Assembly (NCBI GenBank): GCA_031378805.1
Contig: JANNEO010000088.1
Span: forward strand, 1 to 59,619
Direction: 5' to 3'
From: JADCCX01 sp031378805
GTDB taxonomy: Bacteria > Pseudomonadota > Alphaproteobacteria > Rhizobiales > Beijerinckiaceae
Length of the DNA: 59,619 nucleotides
The notes beneath the pieces are model-generated. The model saw nothing but the letters and a program-made list of their open reading frames with translations, did not search any database and was not told where the DNA came from. Of this stretch, positions 49,435 through 59,424 are shown one piece after another. How positions within the stretch are numbered: position 1 is the stretch's first letter; each line of letters begins with the position of its first letter. The position numbers were made by a program, and so were the translations under genes.

Positions 49435-49725
49435 CTACTTGACGATCACGCCCATGATGTCGGATTCCTTCATGATCAGGAGCTCCTTGCCATCGATCTT
49501 GACCTCGGTGCCCGACCACTTGCCGAACAGGACGGTGTCGCCCTTCTTCACGTCGATCGGGATCAGCTTGCCGGCTTCATCGCGGCCGCCTGGGCCGACA
49601 GCCTCAATGATGCCCTCCTGGGGCTTTTCCTTGGCGGTGTCGGGAATGATGATGCCACCCTTCGTCTTTTCATCGCTTTCGAGACGACGGACGACGACGC
49701 GGTCATGCAGAGGACGAAACTTCAT
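49435..49725 (-). CDS. groS: 10 kDa chaperonin GroES
   Basis: A 96-residue co-chaperonin starting at ATG 49725 with GAGG six bases ahead. MKFRPLHDRVVVRRLESDEK, the mobile loop GGIIIPDTAKEKPQEGII, and VLFGKWSGTEVKIDGKELLI are typical. It caps the GroEL ring. Heat-shock control is visible: CIRCE lies 59 bases upstream of the ATG. Confidence 0.97.
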   Translation of the reverse strand: MKFRPLHDRVVVRRLESDEKTKGGIIIPDTAKEKPQEGIIEAVGPGGRDEAGKLIPIDVKKGDTVLFGKWSGTEVKIDGKELLIMKESDIMGVIVK

Positions 49726-49783
49726 GCGGTTCCTCATATTGCTCTGGCCGGGCCCCATGCCCGGAACTGGAGAATAAAGCCCT

Positions 49784-49810
49784 TTAGCACTCATTGGTTG
49801 GGAGTGCTAA
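49784..49810. promoter_or_regulatory. CIRCE element (HrcA operator) of groSL
   Basis: TTAGCACTC (49784-49792), nine bases, GAGTGCTAA (49802-49810): a perfect match to the consensus TTAGCACTC-N9-GAGTGCTAA. HrcA binds it and represses groSL until heat stress titrates GroEL away. Confidence 0.98.
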
Positions 49811-49822
49811 CAAGGTGCGAGC

Positions 49823-49852
49823 GATATGGAGGTGCTCTGTGACAGAGTCAAG
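49823..49852 (-). promoter_or_regulatory. groSL promoter (sigma-70 with sigma-32-like overlap)
   Basis: On the minus strand, CTTGACT (49852-49846) is followed after 17 bases (from TTGACT) by CATATC, embedded in CCTCCATAT. The TTGACT-17-CATATC spacing suits sigma-70, while CTTGA and CCtCCATnT resemble the heat-shock sigma consensus. CIRCE would overlap the transcription start, as is usual. Confidence 0.6.
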
Positions 49853-49935
49853 ACAAACTGGGGAGGTGTCATGCGAGGAATCGTTAAGGACGGTTAATTC
49901 CGCCGGGATTTTCGAACCGTCCCTGTGTCCCGAAA

Positions 49936-50010
49936 TGGTGGGCGCGACAGGGATTGAACCTGTGACCCTTCGCGTGTGAAGCGAATGCTCTACCGCTGAG
50001 CTACGCGCCC
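49936..50010 (-). tRNA. tRNA-Val, anticodon CAC
   Basis: The minus strand folds into a full cloverleaf: acceptor GGGCGCG with CGCGCCC, D-arm GCTC-AGCGGTA-GAGC, anticodon stem TTCGC/GCGAA around loop TTCACAC (anticodon CAC, reads GTG), T-arm ACAGG-TTCAATC-CCTGT, discriminator A, and an encoded CCA (49936-49938). Confidence 0.97.
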
Positions 50011-50247
50011 TGTTTCCAGAGATATTGTGAGGCTCATTCGCCTGCGTGGCGCGTCCTGTCAAGGAATGCGGGTAAAAAAACTCGATTTCACAGGTCTGAA
50101 CTGTTGCAACAGGAACACGGTCATTGTGCCAAATGCGCCGATCACGATGGCTTGATCGGCATCCCAGCTTGCCAAATCAGCTTGAAGCGGTCTCTAACAA
50201 ACATTCCAGCACTATCGCTGTATTTTGATTTTTCAAGAGGCTTTTCC

Positions 50248-50835
50248 ATGTGCCGTATGGCTCTTCTCGCCACCGTTATCCTTGCTGGTACTTGCAGCAC
50301 GACCATGGCATCGCAGACTGTCCTTGATCCGCTGACGGGCCGTGTTCTTGACGTCACCCCGTCAAATGCAAGCGGCGGACGTGCTGCAGCAACACCCATT
50401 CCCCGCGAAACCGTCCCCTACGCCGGTCCGCATCGCCCTGGAACCATTGTGGTGAACGCCAAGGAGCGGCGTCTCTATCTCGTAATGGATGGCGGAAAGG
50501 CCATGAAGTATGGCGTCGGCGTCGGTCGTCCCGGCTTTGAATGGGGCGGCACCAAGACCGTGACGCGCAAGCAGGAGTGGCCAACCTGGACGCCGCCAGC
50601 ACAGATGCTGAAGCGCCGCCCTGATCTGCCACGTTTCATGCCTGGCGGACCTGAAAATCCGATGGGTGCCCGTGCGATGTACCTCGGCTCGTCTCTCTAC
50701 CGCATCCATGGCTCCAACGAACCGGAAACCATCGGACAGGCGGTGTCCTCGGGCTGCATCCGTATGCTCAACGATGACGTGATTGACCTCTACACCCGCG
50801 TCCGCGTCGGCACGCAGGTTGTGGTGGTCCGCTGA
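50248..50835 (+). CDS. L,D-transpeptidase (YkuD domain)
   Basis: A 195-residue exported enzyme starting at ATG 50248 with AAGAGG seven bases ahead. A signal peptide (MALLATVILAGTCSTTMA) is followed by a short linker and the YkuD domain from about residue 65: TIVVNAKERRLYLVMDGGKA, WPTWTPPAQML, and the catalytic stretch RIHGSNEPETIGQ..SSGCIRM with His154 and Cys170. It forms 3-3 cross-links in peptidoglycan or attaches proteins to it; this short single-domain form is the common alphaproteobacterial type. Transcribed alone and ended by a strong hairpin. Confidence 0.93.
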   Translation: MCRMALLATVILAGTCSTTMASQTVLDPLTGRVLDVTPSNASGGRAAATPIPRETVPYAGPHRPGTIVVNAKERRLYLVMDGGKAMKYGVGVGRPGFEWGGTKTVTRKQEWPTWTPPAQMLKRRPDLPRFMPGGPENPMGARAMYLGSSLYRIHGSNEPETIGQAVSSGCIRMLNDDVIDLYTRVRVGTQVVVVR

Positions 50836-50865
50836 TCGGCGCTTCCGTTTGATTCGGTGTGTGAG

Positions 50866-50888
50866 GGGCCGGTTTACCCGGCCCTTTT
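50866..50888 (+). terminator. Intrinsic terminator after the L,D-transpeptidase gene
   Basis: GGGCCGG (50866-50872), loop TTTAC, CCGGCCC (50878-50884), then TTTTCTTTT. Confidence 0.9.
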
Positions 50889-50917
50889 CTTTTGGCTGAA
50901 TTGAAAGCCTTGCAGGC

Positions 50918-50945
50918 ATGAAAAAAGCGGCGTTTCCGCCGCTTT
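50918..50945 (-). terminator. Intrinsic terminator of rpoZ
   Basis: AAAGCGGCG and CGCCGCTTT (50924-50932 with 50937-50945) around a TTTC loop; on the minus strand six T's follow. It lies about 47 bases after the rpoZ stop. Confidence 0.88.
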
Positions 50946-50991
50946 GATCTGCAATTGCCTGATCGACACCCGACTGCAAGGTCGGGACAAC

Positions 50992-51408
50992 TCAGTCTTC
51001 GCTGTCATCATCCGAATTGTTGGCGGAAGGCGAGGGTGCCACGAGACCATCGAGACCGCGCAGAAGCTCGTCTTCCGACATGCGGTCGAACGAGACACTC
51101 GTATCATCCACAGCGTTGACCTGTGTGCGGCTCTGGGAAGAGGCGATCATCGGCACGACTTCGGACTCAGGCTCGTCCACTTCCACCTGCTTCTGCAAGG
51201 AGTGAATGAACTCCTCCTTCAGGTCTTCTGGCTGTATCGTCGCATCCGCGATCTCGCGGAGCGCCACGACGGGGTTCTTGTCCCGATCCCGGTCGATGGT
51301 CAGTGGGGCACCGGAAGCGATAATGCGGGCACGATGTGCTGCAAGCAGCACCAGCTCGAAGCGGTTATCGACCTTGTCGATGCAATCTTCAACGGTTACG
51401 CGCGCCAT
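50992..51408 (-). CDS. rpoZ: RNA polymerase omega subunit
   Basis: A 138-residue omega. ARVTVEDCIDKVDNRFELVLLAAHRAR is the conserved N-terminal fold, with DKNPVVALREIAD next. The C-terminal half after residue 80 is an acidic, Ser-rich extension (VDEPESEVVPMIASSQSR, NSDDDSED), which is characteristic of alphaproteobacterial omega and longer than in enterobacteria. AAAGGAG precedes the ATG. Usually followed by relA/spoT in relatives; here it is followed by a terminator. Confidence 0.95.
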   Translation of the reverse strand: MARVTVEDCIDKVDNRFELVLLAAHRARIIASGAPLTIDRDRDKNPVVALREIADATIQPEDLKEEFIHSLQKQVEVDEPESEVVPMIASSQSRTQVNAVDDTSVSFDRMSEDELLRGLDGLVAPSPSANNSDDDSED

Positions 51409-51645
51409 GGGGCGGCTCCTTTTTTGAACATATTGTTCTTGAATAAAGAGCCGCTAACCCAGCCGAGGTTGAAATGCAAGGTAGAAGCGTGTGGCGTCTC
51501 TGTGCTACGGCTTGTTGATAAGTTGATGACGGTTTTGAAAGGTCAAGCCGCAGTTGCTTGACCGGCTGTGCAAATTTGCGCTAGGCCGAGCATAAATCGT
51601 GATTGTTGTCGGCAAAGCCGCAAAATTAGATTTTGGAGATATATA

Positions 51646-52296
51646 ATGACATCCCGTGATAAAATCGCCGTTTTCATTGATGGTGCCAACCTTTACGCCA
51701 CGTCGAAATCCCTGGGATTTGACATCGACTATCGCAAGCTCCTGAAGGAGTTTCAGTCGCGCGGCACGCTTGTTCGCGCCTTCTATTACACCGCTCTGGT
51801 GGAGGATCAGGAGTATTCGTCGATCCGTCCGCTGGTCGATTGGCTGGACTACAACGGCTACACCGTCGTCACCAAGCCCGCGAGGGAGTTTACCGACGCT
51901 GCCGGTCGCCGCAAGATCAAGGGCAACATGGATATCGAACTGGCTGTCGACGTGATGGAGCTTGCACCCCATGTCGACCAAATGGTGCTGTTTTCTGGCG
52001 ACGGCGATTTCCGTTCCGTCGTCGAGGCCGTGCAGCGTCGTGGCGTTCGTGTGTCGGTGGTGTCCACCGTCACCACGCAGCCCCCGATGGTTGCGGATGA
52101 CCTGCGTCGCCAGGCCGATGAATTCATCGATTTGATGTCATTGCAGTCCAAGATCGGGCGCGATCCATCGGAGCGTGCCGTGCGCGATCCTTCTGATCGT
52201 GTCGGCTTTGGCCGCCCGGTGGCTGGGATTGCGCCAGTGAACCAGATGCCCGGCTTTGTTCAAAGGCCAGTGCGTCCTGCCGAGACGGCTGAATAA
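51646..52296 (+). CDS. NYN-domain (LabA/DUF88-like) protein
   Basis: A 216-residue protein starting at ATG 51646 with GGAG seven bases ahead. The NYN/PIN-like nuclease core is clear: KIAVFIDGANLYATSKSLGF (first Asp), RAFYYTALVEDQE, KGNMDIELAVDVMELAPHVD (second acidic pair) and LFSGDGDFRSVVEAVQRRG (third). This fold gives metal-dependent RNA cleavage in some relatives, but cellular roles of bacterial LabA proteins are mostly unknown. The Arg/Pro-rich tail of about 40 residues is variable. Its divergent neighbour rpoZ is a conserved pairing in Hyphomicrobiales. Confidence 0.9.
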   Translation: MTSRDKIAVFIDGANLYATSKSLGFDIDYRKLLKEFQSRGTLVRAFYYTALVEDQEYSSIRPLVDWLDYNGYTVVTKPAREFTDAAGRRKIKGNMDIELAVDVMELAPHVDQMVLFSGDGDFRSVVEAVQRRGVRVSVVSTVTTQPPMVADDLRRQADEFIDLMSLQSKIGRDPSERAVRDPSDRVGFGRPVAGIAPVNQMPGFVQRPVRPAETAE

Positions 52297-52320
52297 GCTT
52301 TTTGTAGCGACCGAAAATGA

Positions 52321-52348
52321 AAACCCGGCTGTGTCAGCCGGGTTTTTT
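52321..52348. terminator. Bidirectional terminator between the LabA-like gene and the SSADH gene
   Basis: AAACCCGGCT (52321-52330), loop GTGTC, AGCCGGGTTT (52336-52345), then TTT; A's precede it, so it can serve both convergent genes. Confidence 0.92.
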
Positions 52349-52377
52349 GTGCCGTCCAATGCGGTCCCGGCCGTTTG

Positions 52378-53826
52378 TCAGCCCAGGCCGCCGACCAGCA
52401 TGTATTTGTGCTCGACGAACTCGTCCATGCCGTGCTTGCCGCCCTCTCGCCCGAGGCCAGATTCCTTGACACCGCCAAAGGGCGCAACTTCAGTGCCCAG
52501 GATGGCGGAATTGATGCCGACCATGCCGTATTCGAGTGCTTCCGCAACCCGGAAGGCGCGTCCGAGATCCTTCGTATAGAAATAGCTCGCCAGGCCGTAT
52601 TGGGTGGCATTCGCCATTTCGACAACTTCGGACTCTTCGCTGAACTTGTAAACCGAGGCGACTGGGCCAAAGGTCTCTTCGCGGGTCACAAGCATCTTTG
52701 TTGTCACGCCGGTGAGCACGGTTGGCTCGTAGAAGGTGCGACCCATCGCATGGCGCTTGCCACCTGCCACGACCTTGGCGCCATTGGCGATGGCATCGGC
52801 CACGTGCCGCTCCACCTTCTCGATGGCCTTGTCGTTGATCAGCGGTCCTTGCATGACGCCGACCTCCGCGCCGTTGCCGACCTTCAGCTTGATCACTTCC
52901 GCCGCGAACTTCTCGATGAAGCGGTCGTGGATGCCGGCCTGCACATAGAGCCGGTTGGTGCAGACGCAGGTCTGGCCCATGTTGCGGTACTTGGCGATGA
53001 TCGCACCTTGCACGGCCGCATCAAGGTCCGCGTCATCAAACACAATAAAGGGCGCGTTGCCGCCAAGCTCGAGGCCGACCTTCTTCACGGTTTCCGCAGC
53101 CTGGCGCATCAACAGCTTGCCGACAGGTGTAGAGCCGGTGAAACCGACGAAACGCACTGCGGGATGCGAGGTCATCACCCCGCCAATGGCTGCCGCATCG
53201 CCCGTGATGATGTTGAGCACTCCTGCGGGCAATCCGGCGCGGTGCGCCAGTTCGGCGAGCGCCAGGGCAGTCAGTGGGGTGTCAGGGGCTGGCTTCACCA
53301 CGAAGGTACAACCAGCGGCAAGTCCCGGCGCGCATTTGCGCGTGATCATGGCGGCCGGGAAATTCCATGGCGTGATCGCCGCGCAGACACCAATGGCCTG
53401 CTTCTGGATGATGATGCGCGAATTGGGGAACGGCGAGGGAATCGTCTCGCCATAGATGCGCTTGGCTTCCTCCGCGTAGAACTCGATGAACGAGGCGGCA
53501 TAGGCCACTTCGCCACGGCTTTCCGCCAGCGGCTTGCCCTGCTCCGCCGTCATGATCTGGGCGATGTCTTCCTGGTTCGCCATGATGAGATCGAACCACT
53601 TGCGCATGATCGCCGAGCGCTCCTTGGCCAGCTTCTTCGACCAGGGCTTGAAGGCTGCATCGGCGGCTTCAACCGCAGCCGTAGCGTCAGCCGCACCGAG
53701 GGAAGGCACCTTTGCGAGAGTTTCGCCCGTGGCCGGGTTGTCGACCGCGTCCTTGCCGGTGCCGATCCAGGCTCCGTTGACGTAGCATTGAGACTTGAGG
53801 AGCGTGGGGTCTTTGAGCGTGAGCAT
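52378..53826 (-). CDS. gabD: NAD(P)-dependent succinate-semialdehyde dehydrogenase
   Basis: A 482-residue aldehyde dehydrogenase starting at ATG 53826 (MLTLKDPTLLKSQCYVNGAW), AGGA close ahead. The GabD-type features are AITPWNFPAAMITRKCAPGLAAG, TGSTPVGKLLM (NADP-binding turn), the general base in GLELGGNAPFIVF, and the catalytic Cys within MGQTCVCTNRLYVQ. YGMVGINSAILGTEVAPFGGVKESG at the end is the GabD/SSADH signature. It oxidises succinate semialdehyde to succinate in GABA and related amine breakdown. No gabT is next to it; the following aminotransferase is divergent and of a different class. Confidence 0.92.
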   Translation of the reverse strand: MLTLKDPTLLKSQCYVNGAWIGTGKDAVDNPATGETLAKVPSLGAADATAAVEAADAAFKPWSKKLAKERSAIMRKWFDLIMANQEDIAQIMTAEQGKPLAESRGEVAYAASFIEFYAEEAKRIYGETIPSPFPNSRIIIQKQAIGVCAAITPWNFPAAMITRKCAPGLAAGCTFVVKPAPDTPLTALALAELAHRAGLPAGVLNIITGDAAAIGGVMTSHPAVRFVGFTGSTPVGKLLMRQAAETVKKVGLELGGNAPFIVFDDADLDAAVQGAIIAKYRNMGQTCVCTNRLYVQAGIHDRFIEKFAAEVIKLKVGNGAEVGVMQGPLINDKAIEKVERHVADAIANGAKVVAGGKRHAMGRTFYEPTVLTGVTTKMLVTREETFGPVASVYKFSEESEVVEMANATQYGLASYFYTKDLGRAFRVAEALEYGMVGINSAILGTEVAPFGGVKESGLGREGGKHGMDEFVEHKYMLVGGLG

Positions 53827-54016
53827 GTGCAGTTGGTCCTGTCGAAAAACCTTGTGAAATATAAATACAGCGGAACTTAGCACACGCGCGGTAGCCATGG
53901 CGAGATCGGTACACAGATAGGAGTGATCAGGTGCGCTGATGGGTCAGGTCGTTTGCACCCCGTCTGCAGTTCTGCCAAGGAAGGCGTGCCGTCCACCTGC
54001 CACAGCCAATGATCCC

Positions 54017-55165
54017 ATGAATCCCATCTTTGCCGATACGCAGACCTCCGTTTTCGAGGTGATGTCCCGTCTTGCCATCGAGCACAAGGCCATCAACCTT
54101 GGGCAGGGCTTTCCGGATGATCCGGGTCCGCTCGATGTGCGGCAGAAAGCGGCGGAGGCCGTCATCGAGGGGTGGAACCAGTATCCGCCGATGATGGGCT
54201 TGCCCGAATTGCGGCAGGCAGTATCGCACCACTATCAGCGTTTTCACGGTATCAGCTTTGATCCCATGAGCGAGATCATGGTGACGTCTGGCGCGACGGA
54301 AGCGCTGGCGGGCGCACTTATGGCGTTGATCAAGCCGGGTGATGAGGTCGTGCTGTTCCAGCCGATGTATGATGCCTACTTGCCACTCGTTTTGCGTGCG
54401 GGTGGTGTGCCGAAATTCGTGACGCTGAAGCCGCCGCATTTTCGCTTCACGGCGGATGATCTGGCGCAGGCGTTTTCACCCCGTACAAAGGTTGTGCTGC
54501 TCAACAATCCCCTGAACCCGGTCGCCACGGTCTGCCCGTTGGAAGACCTTTCGATGCTGGCGCATTTCTGCATGGCGCATGATGCCATCGCGCTGTGTGA
54601 CGAGGTGTGGGAACATGTGATTTTCGATGGGCATCAGCATGTCCCACTGGCGGCGCTGCCCGGGATGCGGGAACGCACCGTGAAAGTCGGCTCGGCTGGC
54701 AAGATATTCTCGCTGACGGGCTGGAAGGTAGGCTTCGTCTGCGCTCACCCATCGCTGATGAAGGTACTGGCCAAGGCGCATCAATACATCACCTTCACCA
54801 CCCCGCCGAACCTGCAAGTGGCGGTGGCGCACGGGCTGATGAAGGACGACGCCTATTTCACCCAGATGCGCGCCGATTTTCAGCGCAGCCGTGACCGGCT
54901 GGCAGATGGACTGAAGACGCTGGGGTTCGACGTTCTGCCTGCCGCTGGAACCTATTTTCTCAATATCGACATCGCGCCGACGGGCATGACGGATGATGTG
55001 ACGTTTTCGCGGCACTTCGTGGCGAAGCACGGTGTCGCCACCATCCCGGTCAGTGCGTTCTATGCGGAAAACCCCGTGACGAATGTCGTGCGCTTCTGTT
55101 TTGCCAAGAAAGACGCGACCATCGACGGCGCCTTGGAACGACTCGAAAAGGCTGTAAGGGGGTAG
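54017..55165 (+). CDS. Class I PLP-dependent aminotransferase (methionine/kynurenine aminotransferase-like)
   Basis: A 382-residue enzyme starting at ATG 54017 (MNPIFADTQTSVFEVMSRLA). The fold-type I pattern is clear: INLGQGFPDDPGPLDV, YPPMMGLPELRQAVSHHY, VTSGATEALAGALMALI and the PLP lysine in VGSAGKIFSLTGWKVGF (Lys229). These match the YbdL/KAT branch. The conserved NNPxNPTG motif is altered to NNPLNPVA, a departure at the last two positions that may affect cofactor packing. It is likely to use methionine or aromatic amino acids. Divergent from gabD. Confidence 0.88.
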   Translation: MNPIFADTQTSVFEVMSRLAIEHKAINLGQGFPDDPGPLDVRQKAAEAVIEGWNQYPPMMGLPELRQAVSHHYQRFHGISFDPMSEIMVTSGATEALAGALMALIKPGDEVVLFQPMYDAYLPLVLRAGGVPKFVTLKPPHFRFTADDLAQAFSPRTKVVLLNNPLNPVATVCPLEDLSMLAHFCMAHDAIALCDEVWEHVIFDGHQHVPLAALPGMRERTVKVGSAGKIFSLTGWKVGFVCAHPSLMKVLAKAHQYITFTTPPNLQVAVAHGLMKDDAYFTQMRADFQRSRDRLADGLKTLGFDVLPAAGTYFLNIDIAPTGMTDDVTFSRHFVAKHGVATIPVSAFYAENPVTNVVRFCFAKKDATIDGALERLEKAVRG

Positions 55166-55282
55166 ACCGTATTGCTTCTTCTTTGGGAGAAGGACAGCCC
55201 CCGTTAACCACGTTCCTTACCAGAGTCTTAACGGGACGCTGCGAGACTATGGTTTCCGGTTGCGTAACGTGGAGACGTAAAA

Positions 55283-55627
55283 ATGACCGTATCTGTTCTT
55301 CGCCGCTGCGCCCTCGCGCTGGCTGGCGCAACGCTGCTTTCTGCCCTGCCGCTTTCGTCTGCGGAGGCGCAATATTATCCCTATCGACGCAACCACACAG
55401 GCGACGCCCTGGCTGGCGGCCTTCTGGGTGGTGTGGTTGGTGGCCTGGCTGCCGGTGCCATCATCAACTCGGCGCAACCACGGGTTTATTATCCGCCGGT
55501 GGCTGCACCTGCGCCCATTTATGCCGAGCCTGAGCCGACCTATGTGCCAAGCTGCTACATCGTGCGGCGCAAGGTGTGGCTTGACCCCTACGCCTATACC
55601 TATCGCCGCGAGCGGGTGTGTGATTGA
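55283..55627 (+). CDS. Small exported glycine-zipper protein
   Basis: A 114-residue protein with a signal peptide (MTVSVLRRCALALAGATLL) cleaved near SAEAQ. The mature part begins YYPYRRNHTGDALAGGLLGG, continues as a glycine zipper (VVGGLAAGAIINSA), then a Pro/Tyr-rich stretch, and ends with PSCYIVRRKVWLDPYAYTYRRERVC. This is a common small envelope protein of Hyphomicrobiales, sometimes annotated only as hypothetical. GGAG precedes the ATG. Its function is not known. Confidence 0.78.
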   Translation: MTVSVLRRCALALAGATLLSALPLSSAEAQYYPYRRNHTGDALAGGLLGGVVGGLAAGAIINSAQPRVYYPPVAAPAPIYAEPEPTYVPSCYIVRRKVWLDPYAYTYRRERVCD

Positions 55628-55639
55628 TCTTTGTCTTGT

Positions 55640-55758
55640 CCTTCCCCCTTGGGGGAAGGTGCCCTGCGGAGCAGGGCGGATGAGGGAGAAGCCCTGATCT
55701 TTGTGGGTCTCCCTCATCAGGTCGGCATCCGCCGACCAGCTTCTCCCAAGGGAGAAGC
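55640..55758. repeat. Composite palindromic repeat, family A, copy 4 (before gyrB)
   Basis: Outer hairpins CCTTCCCCCTTGGGGGAAGG and GCTTCTCCCAAGGGAGAAGC; left inner hairpin CCTGCGGAGCAGG as in copy 2; right inner hairpin GTCGGCATCCGCCGAC, the complement of the one in copy 3. It lies 97 bases before the gyrB ATG. Confidence 0.9.
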
Positions 55759-55854
55759 AAGGTAAGCCCGCGCCCGCTTATTCCCGTGCTATTTCCACCC
55801 CCCTCGGTTAAAGTTTCCGCTGTCGAATCAAACAGCTGAAAGCTTTTCCCTGTC

Positions 55855-58314
<2,460 letters not shown>

Positions 58315-58433
58315 GGGGGAAATGTTCACACCATCACCGCAATTACGTAATTACCCGATAATGAGCCAGAACCTAGAGTTGCATTTCCAAAGCCCATGAG
58401 ACATAGTACAACTCACAGTCAAATTGATTATAT

Positions 58434-58493
58434 TTCTGTCACTTACAGAATTGTCATGCTAAATTTTGTAAATTGACGTCGATTATCGATAAT
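58434..58493 (+). promoter_or_regulatory. AT-rich control region of the DoxX gene with two palindromes
   Basis: Inverted repeat TTCTGT-CACTT-ACAGAA (58434-58450) and perfect palindrome ATTATCGATAAT (58482-58493) flank a TTGACG hexamer at 58473-58478. They sit 25-84 bases before the DoxX start. The region is markedly AT-richer than the rest of the window. The regulator is unknown. Confidence 0.4.
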
Positions 58494-58517
58494 AATGAAC
58501 GTAAAAGGGGAACAATC

Positions 58518-58916
58518 ATGAATGCTATCGAGACATATCTTTCACCTTGGCAGGGGCGTTTACTGAGTGTTCTTCGTATTGTTTCGGGCCTGCTGCTTAT
58601 GCAGCACGGATTGATGAAAATATTTTCATTTCCAGGGCCTTTTGCTAGGGCCGTTGTTGCGGGTGAACTGATCTGGTTCGCTGCAATTATTGAAATTATC
58701 GGCGGATTGATGCTAGTTACCGGATTTTATACACGGTGGGCGGCTTTCCTTTGCGCTGGTCTGATGGCGGCTGCTTATTTTATTGGCCATGCCGGACGCG
58801 GGTTTTATCCGATCTTGAATGGTGGCAACCTCGCTGTGCTCTATTGCTTCGTCTTCCTTTACATCGCTGCTGCTGGTCCTGGGCCGTGGAGCTTGGATGC
58901 CAAGCGCGGCGAATAA
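58518..58916 (+). CDS. DoxX family membrane protein
   Basis: A 132-residue protein starting at ATG 58518 with AGGGG seven bases ahead. Four predicted transmembrane helices; WQGRLLSVLRIVSGLLLMQHGLMKIF carries the DoxX hallmark (LR...G..L...G..K), and the second half has ELIWFAAIIEIIGGLMLVTGFYTRWAAF and GRGFYPILNGGNLAVLY. DoxX proteins are tied to thiosulfate/quinone oxidation or redox balance, but most members have no proved reaction. Codon use is AT-richer than its neighbours, suggesting lateral gain. A stretch of about 240 bases with no visible gene follows. Confidence 0.9.
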   Translation: MNAIETYLSPWQGRLLSVLRIVSGLLLMQHGLMKIFSFPGPFARAVVAGELIWFAAIIEIIGGLMLVTGFYTRWAAFLCAGLMAAAYFIGHAGRGFYPILNGGNLAVLYCFVFLYIAAAGPGPWSLDAKRGE

Positions 58917-59157
58917 ATTCATTTGAACTGAAGATAGTGCGGCGAGAGCCCTTTGCAGCACCGTCTTTTCTTCTCACGGATTTTCGCACGGGGATTATGG
59001 GACTTTATGGGGACATGATCTCAATTGCGCAATTAAGAAGCACTAGCTCTGCGTCCCGTTCTGACCGCAAATCGGGGACAGCTACCGGTTTCTTTCTCTG
59101 CGCAAACGCTTCGCTCCGTAAAGCGGAAGCAGTCCCCGGTTTGCTTCCCCCGCGCTC

Positions 59158-59424
59158 TCAATAATGAAACCGGCACGCCGCCACCTCCAGAGTCTGCGTC
59201 TCGCCCGTCCCCGTTACCCGATAGACCAGCCGATGCTCATGCGTGATTCGCCTGGACCACCAGCCAGCGTATTCGTTGCGCAGGGGTTCAGGTTTGCCGA
59301 TGCCGGTGAAGGGGTGGCGTTTTGCGTCGCGGATCAGTTCATTGACGCGCCCCAGCAGTTTGCGATCGTGCTGGACCCAAAAAGTGTAGTGATCCCAGCC
59401 GTCGTCCGTGAAAGTAAGTTTCAC
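59158..59424 (-). CDS. yoeB: YoeB-type mRNA interferase toxin
   Basis: An 88-residue toxin of the RelE superfamily. The GTG start overlaps the antitoxin stop by four bases (GTGA). Features: KLTFTDDGWDHYTFWVQHDRK, RHPFTGIGKPEPL, WWSRRITHEHRLVYRV and the C-terminal CRFHY that supplies the catalytic His-Tyr pair. It cleaves mRNA in the ribosomal A site. All key residues are present, so it should be active. Confidence 0.95.
   Translation of the reverse strand: MKLTFTDDGWDHYTFWVQHDRKLLGRVNELIRDAKRHPFTGIGKPEPLRNEYAGWWSRRITHEHRLVYRVTGTGETQTLEVAACRFHY

Noticed and set aside
48691..49842. Long plus-strand frame opposite groSL
   Set aside because: Shadow of groL and groS; it would also run across the CIRCE region.
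51426..51438. LexA-box-like GAACATATTGTTC before rpoZ
   Set aside because: Alphaproteobacterial LexA boxes are direct GTTC-N7-GTTC; this is an inverted pair with five bases between and lies within the leader next to the ribosome-binding site.
52375..53880. Long plus-strand frame of about 500 codons opposite the succinate-semialdehyde dehydrogenase gene
   Set aside because: An antisense shadow in GC-rich DNA; it has no domain pattern, and the minus-strand gene is unmistakable.
16061..55758. CRISPR array from repeated palindromes
   Set aside because: The repeats are scattered singly tens of kilobases apart, have no regular spacers and no cas genes nearby.
58315..58517. Replication origin near gyrB
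   Set aside because: The AT-rich stretch has no cluster of DnaA boxes, and dnaA, dnaN and recF are absent.
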